A DNA stretch of 64,000 bases from Candidatus Villigracilis affinis. Lineage in GTDB: Bacteria; Chloroflexota; Anaerolineae; Anaerolineales; Villigracilaceae. A program made the translations under genes and the position numbers. Each line of letters begins with the position of its first letter. The stretch's first letter is position 1. Where the stretch lies: assembly GCA_016718275.1 (NCBI GenBank), contig JADKEA010000020.1, forward strand, positions 1 through 64,000. The letters are read 5' to 3'. The notes under the pieces are model-generated. The model was not told where the DNA came from. It worked only from the letters and a program-made list of their open reading frames with translations, and made no database searches. This document shows, piece by piece, positions 18,147 to 25,224 of this stretch.

Positions 18147-19205
18147 CTATTGAGCTTGCTCAAATGTGCATATGCCTTTAATGATCTGGTACCTTAATTG
18201 TACTAATTCCGGATAAGAATAAAAAAAGTTGACTTTTTGTTCAGGTATTGAGTTGCCCGCTGGTGGGGGTTCGAGGATAAAAGCTGCCCATGTTTCTGCA
18301 ATGTCCTCCACCGGGTCTGTGGCGGCATAGTCGTTTATGAATCTGTCTTTGTACTTTTGATAGAACAAATCCAGTTCTTTTTCATATTCTGGCGAGTCCC
18401 AGTCAAGTTCGTCTAGTTCCGGGTAAATATCTTCCCAGAATTTCAGATAAAAATGATGCAAGTATGAATCTGCGGCTTGACATCCGTGAAGCCATTCCTG
18501 CCTGCAGATATTGCTTTCATCTCTTTGCGAGATATTTAACGTCAAATAATGTCCGTATTCGTGGATGACAGCATTGGTAAGGTAGAACGAATCTTCCAGA
18601 ACAAGAAGGTTGATTTTCATGATCCAGTTTTCGGTCAGGGTGGTGTCGAATTTTCCATCTGATTTTGAACTTACATAAATTCCAAATGTCACCAGGTCTG
18701 GACGGGTTTCTTGGGGGAATAATGTTTTAAGGTATTTCCATATTAATTTGTGACTGTCTGTATCTTGCTGAAAAGGGAGGATATCTGGTTGAACGTTAAA
18801 TGTTCTAGGTTTGTCCAGTTCATCCAAGTCGTTTATCCCGTAGTATACAAGGTTGATATCTTCTTCTGGGTATTTCGGCAAAACCAAATTTGTTTCTCTT
18901 ATTTCACTATCTACATGATTTAAACAGGCTTGAATGCATTCTCCATTTGCGCATTGGGACTTAACTTCTTCAATTGTGCCTGGCAGTGGGATGGGAGTTA
19001 TGAGAGGAACAGGGGTTACCACGCCAACGACTACATCTTTAGAAGATGGAAATCTGCTTCCAACTAAAACCGCACATATGCAGACTAAGCAAATGACATA
19101 TACAAAAGAACCTGTACCTACGATTAACCAGGGATTCCAAGAAGTTTTTTTGATTTGCATTTCCCAAGGATCTCTTTCTTTGAGGCGATTTTTGCGGTAA
19201 AGCAT
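18147..19205 (-). CDS. Membrane-anchored zinc metalloprotease-like protein (HExxH)
   Basis: Up to 352 residues. An N-terminal soluble tail is followed by one membrane helix (about residues 26-48), a P/V-rich linker, a short Cys-rich segment (QCANGECIQACLNH) and an outside domain. The zinc site is VIHEYGHYLTL at about residue 208, and a later PVEDIAETWAAF (about 295) has the pattern of a downstream Glu ligand seen in several HExxH families. The family could not be named. The start is uncertain: ATG 19160 (MQIKKTSW) is equally possible. Base composition is AT-richer than its neighbours, which fits acquisition by transfer. It lies between HMG-CoA synthase and a broken MerB-like fragment. Confidence 0.7.
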   Translation of the reverse strand: MLYRKNRLKERDPWEMQIKKTSWNPWLIVGTGSFVYVICLVCICAVLVGSRFPSSKDVVVGVVTPVPLITPIPLPGTIEEVKSQCANGECIQACLNHVDSEIRETNLVLPKYPEEDINLVYYGINDLDELDKPRTFNVQPDILPFQQDTDSHKLIWKYLKTLFPQETRPDLVTFGIYVSSKSDGKFDTTLTENWIMKINLLVLEDSFYLTNAVIHEYGHYLTLNISQRDESNICRQEWLHGCQAADSYLHHFYLKFWEDIYPELDELDWDSPEYEKELDLFYQKYKDRFINDYAATDPVEDIAETWAAFILEPPPAGNSIPEQKVNFFYSYPELVQLRYQIIKGICTFEQAQ

Positions 19206-19279
19206 CGAGGGCTGATGAGCAAGTCGGCTCTTGCGAAGTACCGTGTGGATAGCTGACTTTCATGAACTGAGGAAGGGAT

Positions 19280-19352
19280 TTATCCCGAACCGAGCCAAAA
19301 CTTTGATGTCAGCCCAGCCTGCCTGAAAACCTCTGCAACTTGGTCAGGCTTA
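19280..19352 (-). pseudogene. Remnant of the C-terminus of a second MerB-like gene
   Basis: On the minus strand these bases encode KPDQVAEVFRQAGLTSKFW then LGSG and TAA. The intact MerB-like gene 800 bases upstream ends EQVAEIFRKAGLTSKFW, a near match in sequence and in distance to the stop. No start or other part of the gene is present. It is best read as the leftover of a duplicated MerB-like gene, with the phosphoesterase gene lying between copy and remnant. Confidence 0.75.
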
Positions 19353-19356
19353 TTTT

Positions 19357-20112
19357 CTATTTATAGGATGTATATTGGTCCATCATTTCGTCCGCAAAGG
19401 GTCTGTCGCTTGCACGATAAATTTCAGTCATCTTATCCATGTCCAATATTACACGGACAAACTCCAGCCTGGTGTTAAATTTTTCGACCGTTAGAATAGC
19501 GTATTCTGCCCATGGATCGAGCAGATTTTGTTCGTTCGTATGTTCGGGATTGACCGCAACACCGACGCTGCCGGGGTTGAAGAAAAAATTCTGGCTGTCG
19601 CGCAGTCGGCGTGTAAATTGAAGGTGCGTGTGTCCACCTGTAAGGATATGACCTGCATACGGTTTGAGAATTTCTTGAAATTCATCCTCGGGCGTAGATG
19701 GTAAAAGGGCCTGGTCGAACGATGTGGGCGAGCCGTGAAAAGCGAGCAGGTGTTTATCGCCTCCCAGTTCAACTATGACAGTCGGTTGAAAGGAATTAAT
19801 AAAAGCTCGGTCTTCATCATTTAGCTTACTCAACGACCACTCGCGGACGATATCCAGTTTCTTGCGCCTTTCTTCCGATATTAAATGTGCATCGGTCTCG
19901 ATCCCGGTCAATAGCCAGGCATCGGAATTGCCCATCACGACTGGGTATTTCAACTCGCGCAGAAGTTGGACAGTTTCGTGCGGTTGAGGTCCGCTTTGAA
20001 TCATGTCGCCATTACAGACAATCTGGTCGAAGCCTTTCTTTTTGGCATCTTCCACTACGGTCTCGAGCGCCAGACAATTGCCATGAACATCAGATAAAAC
20101 TATTATTCTCAT
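19357..20112 (-). CDS. Calcineurin-like metallophosphoesterase
   Basis: A 251-residue YfcE/MJ0936-type metallophosphoesterase. Metal-site motifs are in order: LSDVHGN (residues 6-12), CNGDMIQSGP, VMGNSDAW (usually GNHD; here Ser replaces His), AFHGSP and ILTGGHTHLQ. It should hydrolyse a phosphodiester or phosphomonoester in the cytoplasm; substrate unknown. ATG 20112 begins three bases after the stop of the MerB-like gene, and its ribosome binding site GGAG lies in that gene's last codons, so the two are coupled. The change in the GNHD motif affects a residue that usually helps the leaving group. Confidence 0.93.
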   Translation of the reverse strand: MRIIVLSDVHGNCLALETVVEDAKKKGFDQIVCNGDMIQSGPQPHETVQLLRELKYPVVMGNSDAWLLTGIETDAHLISEERRKKLDIVREWSLSKLNDEDRAFINSFQPTVIVELGGDKHLLAFHGSPTSFDQALLPSTPEDEFQEILKPYAGHILTGGHTHLQFTRRLRDSQNFFFNPGSVGVAVNPEHTNEQNLLDPWAEYAILTVEKFNTRLEFVRVILDMDKMTEIYRASDRPFADEMMDQYTSYK

Positions 20113-20115
20113 TTT

Positions 20116-20823
20116 TCAACTCCGTGGATACCAAAACTTGGAAGTTAATCCGGCTTTCCTAAAAATCTCTGCGACTTGCTCCATGCTTCGCCCGTGATAA
20201 TCCACGGACATGCGGTTGTGATACCAGAGTTTTGAGAGTTCCCAAACTTGATTGATCGTGAGGATTTCTCCGCGTTCGAGATGATTTCGCTTGCACCATT
20301 TTTCAATCCATTCCTCCGACCGGAAGAGCAGCATGGTTGCTCAGGTGAAGACGAGGTCGTCGTACCAGCGGGTGAAGGGCAGGGGGAAGTGAATCAGCAA
20401 ACTGCTTGAGCCGCCGTCCTCGGCGGGGACGCCGCCTTGAGCATAATTTATAACCTTGCCATCCTTTACTTCCAATTGAATCGATTCGTTGCTTTCGGTG
20501 AAAATCGCGTCAATAACCGCGTCACTGTGCAGGGCGGCGGGGATGCCGAGCATATCCCAGGCGCAGTTGGCAAAATACGTCTTGCCATTCACATGAACCT
20601 TGAAATCCGTGGGGATGCCAGAGAACGGATTCGCCATGCGGATGGTCAATGTCTCTGGCTCAAGGAAGAAGGAATGGCGGTTGTTCAATTCCTTGTAAAG
20701 TTCGCCAGCTTCTTCGGTTTTGATGTTAAAGTGCGCAGCAGTCTCCTCCACGCTGGGCGGACGGGTTGTGTCCGCGAAATGGCTGTAGACAAAAGCCCGT
20801 ACTTGCCAGAGGATATCTACCAT
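20116..20823 (-). CDS. MerB-like organomercury lyase family protein, candidate selenoprotein (in-frame TGA)
   Basis: Read through an in-frame TGA at 20341-20343, this gives a 235-residue protein like alkylmercury lyase MerB, which breaks carbon-mercury bonds using Cys96, Asp99 and Cys159 (R831b numbering). Here NCAWDMLGIPA (C87, D90) matches the Cys-Ala-x-Asp site. The TGA (codon 161) falls in DDLVFT-U-ATMLLFRSEEW, which lines up with the segment holding Cys159. Sequence after the TGA stays in frame and conserved in style (WIEKWCKRN, INQVWELSKLWYHNR). A six-pair hairpin with GGTC loop follows the TGA by 13 bases, suited to a bacterial SECIS. The alternative is a nonsense mutation or two genes. 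It overlaps the upstream nucleotidyltransferase-like gene by seven bases. Confidence 0.72.
20312..20327 (-). promoter_or_regulatory. SECIS-like stem-loop after an in-frame TGA
   Basis: On the minus strand TCTTCC-GGTC-GGAGGA can form six pairs (one G-U) with a four-base loop that begins GG. The loop starts 20 bases after the TGA. Bacterial SECIS elements bound by SelB lie about this far downstream and usually have a G at the start of the loop. This is a match by eye, without a folding-energy calculation. Confidence 0.5.
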
Positions 20824-21446
20824 TTGCGCGGTGAATCTCCCTTTTCGATTTCTCCCCTTGCTCTTGCAAGTGTTTTATTCCACATATCAAGAGTCTCTCT
20901 TCCAATCTGAGCGGCTTCTTTGGTGACTTCATCTAAGTTAACTTCGTAATCGCTGTATCCACTCAGGCAAAAGAAAAGAATTGCAAAAATATCTTTAGGA
21001 TGTTTATCTGATCTGCCTTCATTCCACGCCTGTAATTTCCCGATGATGATATCCGTTGGTTGAGCGACCCAGGCTGTAAATGTGTTTCCCGCAGGGTCAA
21101 CAAAATTACGGTGTACTCGGCGCTTAAATGCAACCTCGTAATCAGGTTCTCGTTTTAGCGGTACAAGATCGGCTTTGATACCTTCATTTGTATCTATAAT
21201 GTTGAACATGATCCCCATTTGGGTGGAATTTCTCATCATTTCAGGGTCTGCATAATAACGTGGTAATGGAAATCTTTGTGACAAGGCTTCAAAATCCTGT
21301 TCGCGTAAATCTACAAGAATGTCAATGTCAAAAGTTACGCGTGTAATGCCAAAAGGATAGCCCCCAAATGCGCCGACGATCATATAAGGCGCGTCAATTT
21401 CATCCAGTGCTTGGACAATTTGTACGTAAAACGAAACTGCCGTCAT
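20817..21446 (-). CDS. Nucleotidyltransferase-like protein (AbiEii/DUF6036-like)
   Basis: A 209-residue protein with a nucleotidyltransferase fold signature: APYMIVGAFGGYPFG, then RVTFDIDILVD carrying the DxD metal pair, and IKADLVPL as the likely third acidic strand. ATG 21446 overlaps the small upstream gene by four bases. Such pairs of a small helical protein and a nucleotidyltransferase resemble AbiE-like or other toxin-antitoxin modules, but cellular role is inferred only from shape and context. It sits inside what is otherwise a metabolic operon between HMG-CoA reductase and the MerB-like gene. Confidence 0.75.
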   Translation of the reverse strand: MTAVSFYVQIVQALDEIDAPYMIVGAFGGYPFGITRVTFDIDILVDLREQDFEALSQRFPLPRYYADPEMMRNSTQMGIMFNIIDTNEGIKADLVPLKREPDYEVAFKRRVHRNFVDPAGNTFTAWVAQPTDIIIGKLQAWNEGRSDKHPKDIFAILFFCLSGYSDYEVNLDEVTKEAAQIGRETLDMWNKTLARARGEIEKGDSPRKW

Positions 21447-21700
21447 TGGATCTCCATTCGCACAGGAGTTAAATAAGCCAATACTTTCATGTTGATTTCC
21501 GACATAGTTAATTCAGGAAACTTTTTTTTAAAAGTACCTCGTAAACCAGCCATTGCAAATTCTTGCGCATTTAAGCCAGGGATAAGACGTTTTTCAAACG
21601 GCATTTTCGCCAACAACTCCATTTGTACCCAATCAATAGGATCGAATCCATCCACGATGGCGGAAATTTCTTCGGGGGTGAGGAATTTCTTCTTTTCCAT
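21443..21700 (-). CDS. Small hypothetical protein paired with nucleotidyltransferase
   Basis: An 85-residue protein from ATG 21700, which has AGGAGGAAA just upstream; the in-frame ATG at 21718 is rejected because it lies inside the HMG-CoA reductase end. It reads MEKKKFLTPEEISAIVDGFD, then WVQMELLAKMPFEKRL and ELTMSEINMKVLAYLTP. Mostly helical, no domain recognised. It is translationally coupled (ATGA overlap) to the nucleotidyltransferase-like gene and may be its antitoxin or accessory. Confidence 0.6.
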   Translation of the reverse strand: MEKKKFLTPEEISAIVDGFDPIDWVQMELLAKMPFEKRLIPGLNAQEFAMAGLRGTFKKKFPELTMSEINMKVLAYLTPVRMEIQ

Positions 21701-21703
21701 TTT

Positions 21704-21724
21704 CCTCCTACTTTCCACTTTCCA
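21704..21724. repeat. Heptanucleotide repeat array over the HMG-CoA reductase stop
   Basis: Three units, CCTCCTA, CTTTCCA, CTTTCCA, run through the last codons of the HMG-CoA reductase gene (MESGK and stop) and supply the ribosome binding site of the next gene on the minus strand. Confidence 0.6.
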
Positions 21725-22997
21725 TCGCCTTCAAAATCTCTTCAGCCCGGTCGCTTCTCACGACCTTCTCAGCCACCATCTGCGCGGCGACTTTTTCGAT
21801 CAATTCGCCGCTCGCGCCTGCTGCGATGGCAACCTGCCTGGCATGCAGGGACATATGTCCGCGTTGGATGCCTTCGGTGGCGAGGGCACGCAGGGCGGCC
21901 ATATTTTGAGCGAGTCCCACCGAAACGATGATCTCAGCCAGTTCATTGGCGGTTTTGATGCCCATTAATTTGACAGCGGCTTGCGCGGCAGGATGAACTT
22001 TAGTCGCGCCACCGACAATACCGACCGCCATGGGCATTTCGAGCGTTCCGACAAGATTGCCGTCCTTGTCCTTGCCCCAAGTGGAAAGTGAGGTGTATTT
22101 TCCATTGCGGGCGGCGTAGGCGTGTGCGCCTGCTTCGATGGCACGCCAATCGTTGCCCGTAGCGATGACCACCGAGTCCACGCCATTCATAATACCTTTG
22201 TTATGTGTCGCCGCGCGATATGGATCGGATGCGGCGAAGGCGTACGCGGCGATAATGCCATCGCGCACAGTCTCGCCTTTGAAGGATTCAAAACCGACGG
22301 TGAGTTCGCTTACTGGAATGGTACAGCGCACACGCGCAATTCTGCGGTCTGCCAGATTGGACAAAATACGCAGATGGACTTTTCCGCCTGTGATGGCTTC
22401 GATCTGCGGGGCGAGTTTTTCGCAAGCGGTGTTGACCGCGTTCGCGCCCATGGCATCGCGCACATCATAAATGAGGTGCAGGACGAGAAATGGCCCGATG
22501 GCCGATTCTTCAATGGTCCGCACTTCGAGGTCACGCGCGCCGCCGCCGAATTTTTTCAATACAGGGTCAATGGCATCGGCGATGGCAAGTAATTCAGCTT
22601 TGTGCTCGTAAATTTTTAATCGCGCTTCATTCATGTTGACCACGTTGATGAGCTGCATCTGGCCGATCATCAACGGCTCGGTGGTGGTGGCTGTGAATCC
22701 GCCGCCAGCACGGGCAAGTTTTGCCATGAACGATGCGCCCGCCACGACCGAGGGTTCCTCTACCGCAAACGGAATCAACACATCGCGTCCGTTCACCATG
22801 AAATTGAGTCCAATGCCGAGGGGCAGGGAATGCAGGCCCACCACGTTTTCGATCATGTGGTCGGCTGATTCAGCGGAGATTCCGCCTGTTGTCCACGGGA
22901 GCAGGTCTTCGGGAGTCCGATTCGAGGCTTCCGCCAGTTTGGCACGGCGTTCTTCGAGGGTCAGGTTGTAAAATCCGGGGATGCGCGAATTGGTCAT
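21708..22997 (-). CDS. mvaA: Hydroxymethylglutaryl-CoA reductase, class II
   Basis: A 429-residue class II HMG-CoA reductase that reduces HMG-CoA to mevalonate with NAD(P)H. Motifs: RIPGFYNLTLEERRAKLAE at the start, AVEEPSVVAGAS with the catalytic Glu, DAMGANAVNTACE (substrate loop), THNKGIMNGVD with catalytic Lys, GGATKVHPAAQ, and GHMSLHARQVA with the catalytic His. Length and motif set match the bacterial class II enzymes. Together with HMG-CoA synthase downstream it indicates the mevalonate route to isoprenoids. The following genes are spaced by seven bases or overlap, so a small nucleotidyltransferase pair, the MerB-like gene and a phosphoesterase are likely cotranscribed. Confidence 0.97.
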   Translation of the reverse strand: MTNSRIPGFYNLTLEERRAKLAEASNRTPEDLLPWTTGGISAESADHMIENVVGLHSLPLGIGLNFMVNGRDVLIPFAVEEPSVVAGASFMAKLARAGGGFTATTTEPLMIGQMQLINVVNMNEARLKIYEHKAELLAIADAIDPVLKKFGGGARDLEVRTIEESAIGPFLVLHLIYDVRDAMGANAVNTACEKLAPQIEAITGGKVHLRILSNLADRRIARVRCTIPVSELTVGFESFKGETVRDGIIAAYAFAASDPYRAATHNKGIMNGVDSVVIATGNDWRAIEAGAHAYAARNGKYTSLSTWGKDKDGNLVGTLEMPMAVGIVGGATKVHPAAQAAVKLMGIKTANELAEIIVSVGLAQNMAALRALATEGIQRGHMSLHARQVAIAAGASGELIEKVAAQMVAEKVVRSDRAEEILKAMESGK

Positions 22998-23084
22998 TTT
23001 GATTGTCCCAAGTATAGGATTGGCGTTCTTTCAAATTCTATCAAAAAGCAACGGATTGATTATAATGTCTGGGAGGTGTCTTTT

Positions 23085-24770
23085 ATGCTATTAACCCGTG
23101 AACAATTGCAGGAACGCTTATTCGCGCTTCATCGCGCCAGCCTTGAACTGGTGAAGGATGTTTCGCTTGAGACCTTGCTTGAACGTATTGTCTCCACTGC
23201 TTGTGAGCAGGCTGAAGCGCGTTACGCCGCCCTGGGTGTGTTGGATGATGATGGGAAGCTCAGCCAGTTCATTTCCGTGGGGATGACGGATAAGGAAATA
23301 AAAAGAATAGTACACCCGCCCGTCGGTCTCGGCTTGATCGGCGCATTGATGAATACCGAAACCCCGATTCGCATTCCTGTGATCCATGACCATCCGCGCT
23401 CGGTGGGCTTTCCGTCGAATCACCCGCGCATGGATTCGTTTTTGGGGATGCCCATCCGCGTTGGCGACAAGCAGCTGGGGCAGATCTACCTCACCGAAAA
23501 AATAGACGCGCCTGAATTCAGCGCCGATGACGAAATGATCATCCAAATGCTGGCCTCGTATGCCGCCACCGCCATCAAGAACGCGCGATTGTACGAGCAG
23601 ATGAAACAGCGCGATCTGACGCTGACGCGCCGCAACGTGGATATGTCCCTGCTGAATGGTATCGCATCCACCCTGACCTCAAGCCTGGAACTCGACGAGA
23701 TTCTGAACAAGACCCTTGGGCTTGTGATGAACTACATGAAAGTGGAAGCTGGCGATATCTTCCTTCTGGAAGAGGATAAGAATACCCTGCGCATGGTTTT
23801 GCATCGCGGTCAGGCTGCCGAGGCGTTTTGGACTCGTAATATTTTTACAGTGGGCGAGGGATACCCTGGCATTGTTGCCAAAAGCCGCCAGCCGATGATC
23901 GGCAGACAGCTTGCAAGTGACACGAACTTTTTGCGTGATGCTGTGGTTCAGGCTGGTTTTCAACAAATTGCGTGTATTCCTTTGATTTCAGGTGAGAATC
24001 TCATGGGTGTGATGAGTGTTGCCACCCGCGCCAATGAGCCGCTGGATGAAAGAAACATTCAAATGCTCATTGCGGTGGGCGCATGGGCAGGGCTTGCGAT
24101 AGAAAATGCGCGCCTGCACTCCAATGCGCGCCGTCTTGCCGTGCTCGAAGAACGCGACCGCATCGGCATGGACCTGCATGATGGCATCATTCAATCCATC
24201 TATGGGGTGGGGTTGGGGCTTGAAGGGGCGCAGCTCATGTTGAATGAAGACCCTCAAGCGGCGAAAGAGCGCATTCATCAAGCGATTGGCGGGCTAAACC
24301 AGGCGATTCGCGATATCCGCGCTTATATTCTTGACTTGAGACCGCGTCAACTTGGTAATGAAGGCTTGTTGAACGGAGTCAAACGCCTGATTGCAGAGTA
24401 TCGCGCCCATACTTTCTCAGAAGTGAACTTCACCGGACCTGAATCAGACCTGAAAGACCTGCCTCACTCTCAATCTTTGGCGCTGTTTCATATATGTCAG
24501 GAGGCTTTGGCCAACGCAGCCAAGCATGCAAAGGCAAAAAATGTTCAAGTTGCCATCTGGACCACCAACGAACGCGCCTTGTTGGAGATCATAGATGATG
24601 GAAAAGGCTTTGATACAGAGAAGATGCATTCATCCATCGGCCATGGACTCGCGAACATGCAGACTCGCGCACATGCAGTGGGAGGTGAGTTCGATATATC
24701 ATCAACACTTGGTGAAGGAACAACCATACTTGTATGGGTTCCACGCATCATTGGCCGTGTGATCAACTGA
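23085..24770 (+). CDS. Two-GAF sensor histidine kinase, NarL/DegS type
   Basis: A 561-residue cytoplasmic sensor kinase. ATG 23085 is spaced eight bases from GGAGG and is preferred over GTG 23076. Two GAF domains (about residues 25-170 and 195-340) precede a HisKA_3 domain with the phospho-acceptor in LEERDRIGMDLHDGIIQSIYGV, then an HATPase domain (HICQEALANAAKHAKA, LEIIDDGKGFD, GHGLANMQTRAHAVGGEFD). No membrane span or input from outside is seen, so it likely senses an internal signal such as redox state or a bound small ligand. No response regulator gene lies next to it. It is divergent from HMG-CoA reductase and upstream of dnaA. Confidence 0.95.
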   Translation: MLLTREQLQERLFALHRASLELVKDVSLETLLERIVSTACEQAEARYAALGVLDDDGKLSQFISVGMTDKEIKRIVHPPVGLGLIGALMNTETPIRIPVIHDHPRSVGFPSNHPRMDSFLGMPIRVGDKQLGQIYLTEKIDAPEFSADDEMIIQMLASYAATAIKNARLYEQMKQRDLTLTRRNVDMSLLNGIASTLTSSLELDEILNKTLGLVMNYMKVEAGDIFLLEEDKNTLRMVLHRGQAAEAFWTRNIFTVGEGYPGIVAKSRQPMIGRQLASDTNFLRDAVVQAGFQQIACIPLISGENLMGVMSVATRANEPLDERNIQMLIAVGAWAGLAIENARLHSNARRLAVLEERDRIGMDLHDGIIQSIYGVGLGLEGAQLMLNEDPQAAKERIHQAIGGLNQAIRDIRAYILDLRPRQLGNEGLLNGVKRLIAEYRAHTFSEVNFTGPESDLKDLPHSQSLALFHICQEALANAAKHAKAKNVQVAIWTTNERALLEIIDDGKGFDTEKMHSSIGHGLANMQTRAHAVGGEFDISSTLGEGTTILVWVPRIIGRVIN

Positions 24771-25224
24771 AACATGTTTTATTGCAGAATGAATCCCGGG
24801 AACTTGAGTCTCATTTAATATGTTTTAAAAATGTTAGGCCCTTTGATTTTTTAAGATAGATATGCGGCGGATGCCGACAAATACCCCTTGATACCCATAT
24901 ATGGGGGGTGAAAGACCAGATGTCGGTGTGCTTGGCTGAAACGCCTGTTCTATTGCACCACATAATTAGAATTGAATGCATAATGTTTCGTTAACGTAAG
25001 CCAACCTTAAAAAAACAAATCTTTTTAACTTAACGTAGGTGTAACGCCTTGTTATCTATGGAAAGTATCTGCTAGAATGTAGGCACGCTGATAAAATGGA
25101 TTTATGCCCTCCGCATCCAAATCTCTATAAAAAATAAAAAGAGAATATGACCACCTCCGAATGAACCGCGGAAAAAAAGCGGGTTGAATTTTTGCACTCT
25201 ATCGACATTATCCAAGGAAAATTT
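24771..25224. other. Intergenic region upstream of dnaA
   Basis: This 454-base gap holds the 12-base palindrome CCCATATATGGG (24894-24905), which lies inside a larger inverted arrangement (GCCGACA near 24873 and TGTCGG near 24927). It also holds two copies of TTAACGTA (24991-24998 and 25030-25037) 39 bases apart, and a promoter-like pair at 25049-25078. I looked for DnaA boxes (TTATCCACA) and saw none, so there is no good case for an origin here. Confidence 0.5.
25049..25078 (+). promoter_or_regulatory. Putative dnaA promoter
   Basis: TTGTTA and TAGAAT are separated by 18 bases. The -10 end is about 147 bases before the dnaA start codon, so a long leader would result. The match is moderate and rests on consensus only. 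Confidence 0.35.

Noticed and set aside
20116..20334. Separate 72-residue gene starting at ATG 20334
   Set aside because: It has no ribosome binding site, is in frame with the upstream MerB-like part across one TGA, and completes the MerB-like fold; a single gene is the better reading, though not proven.
24771..25224. Possible replication origin upstream of dnaA
   Set aside because: No DnaA-box cluster or AT-rich 13-mer series could be seen; only a palindrome and two short repeats.
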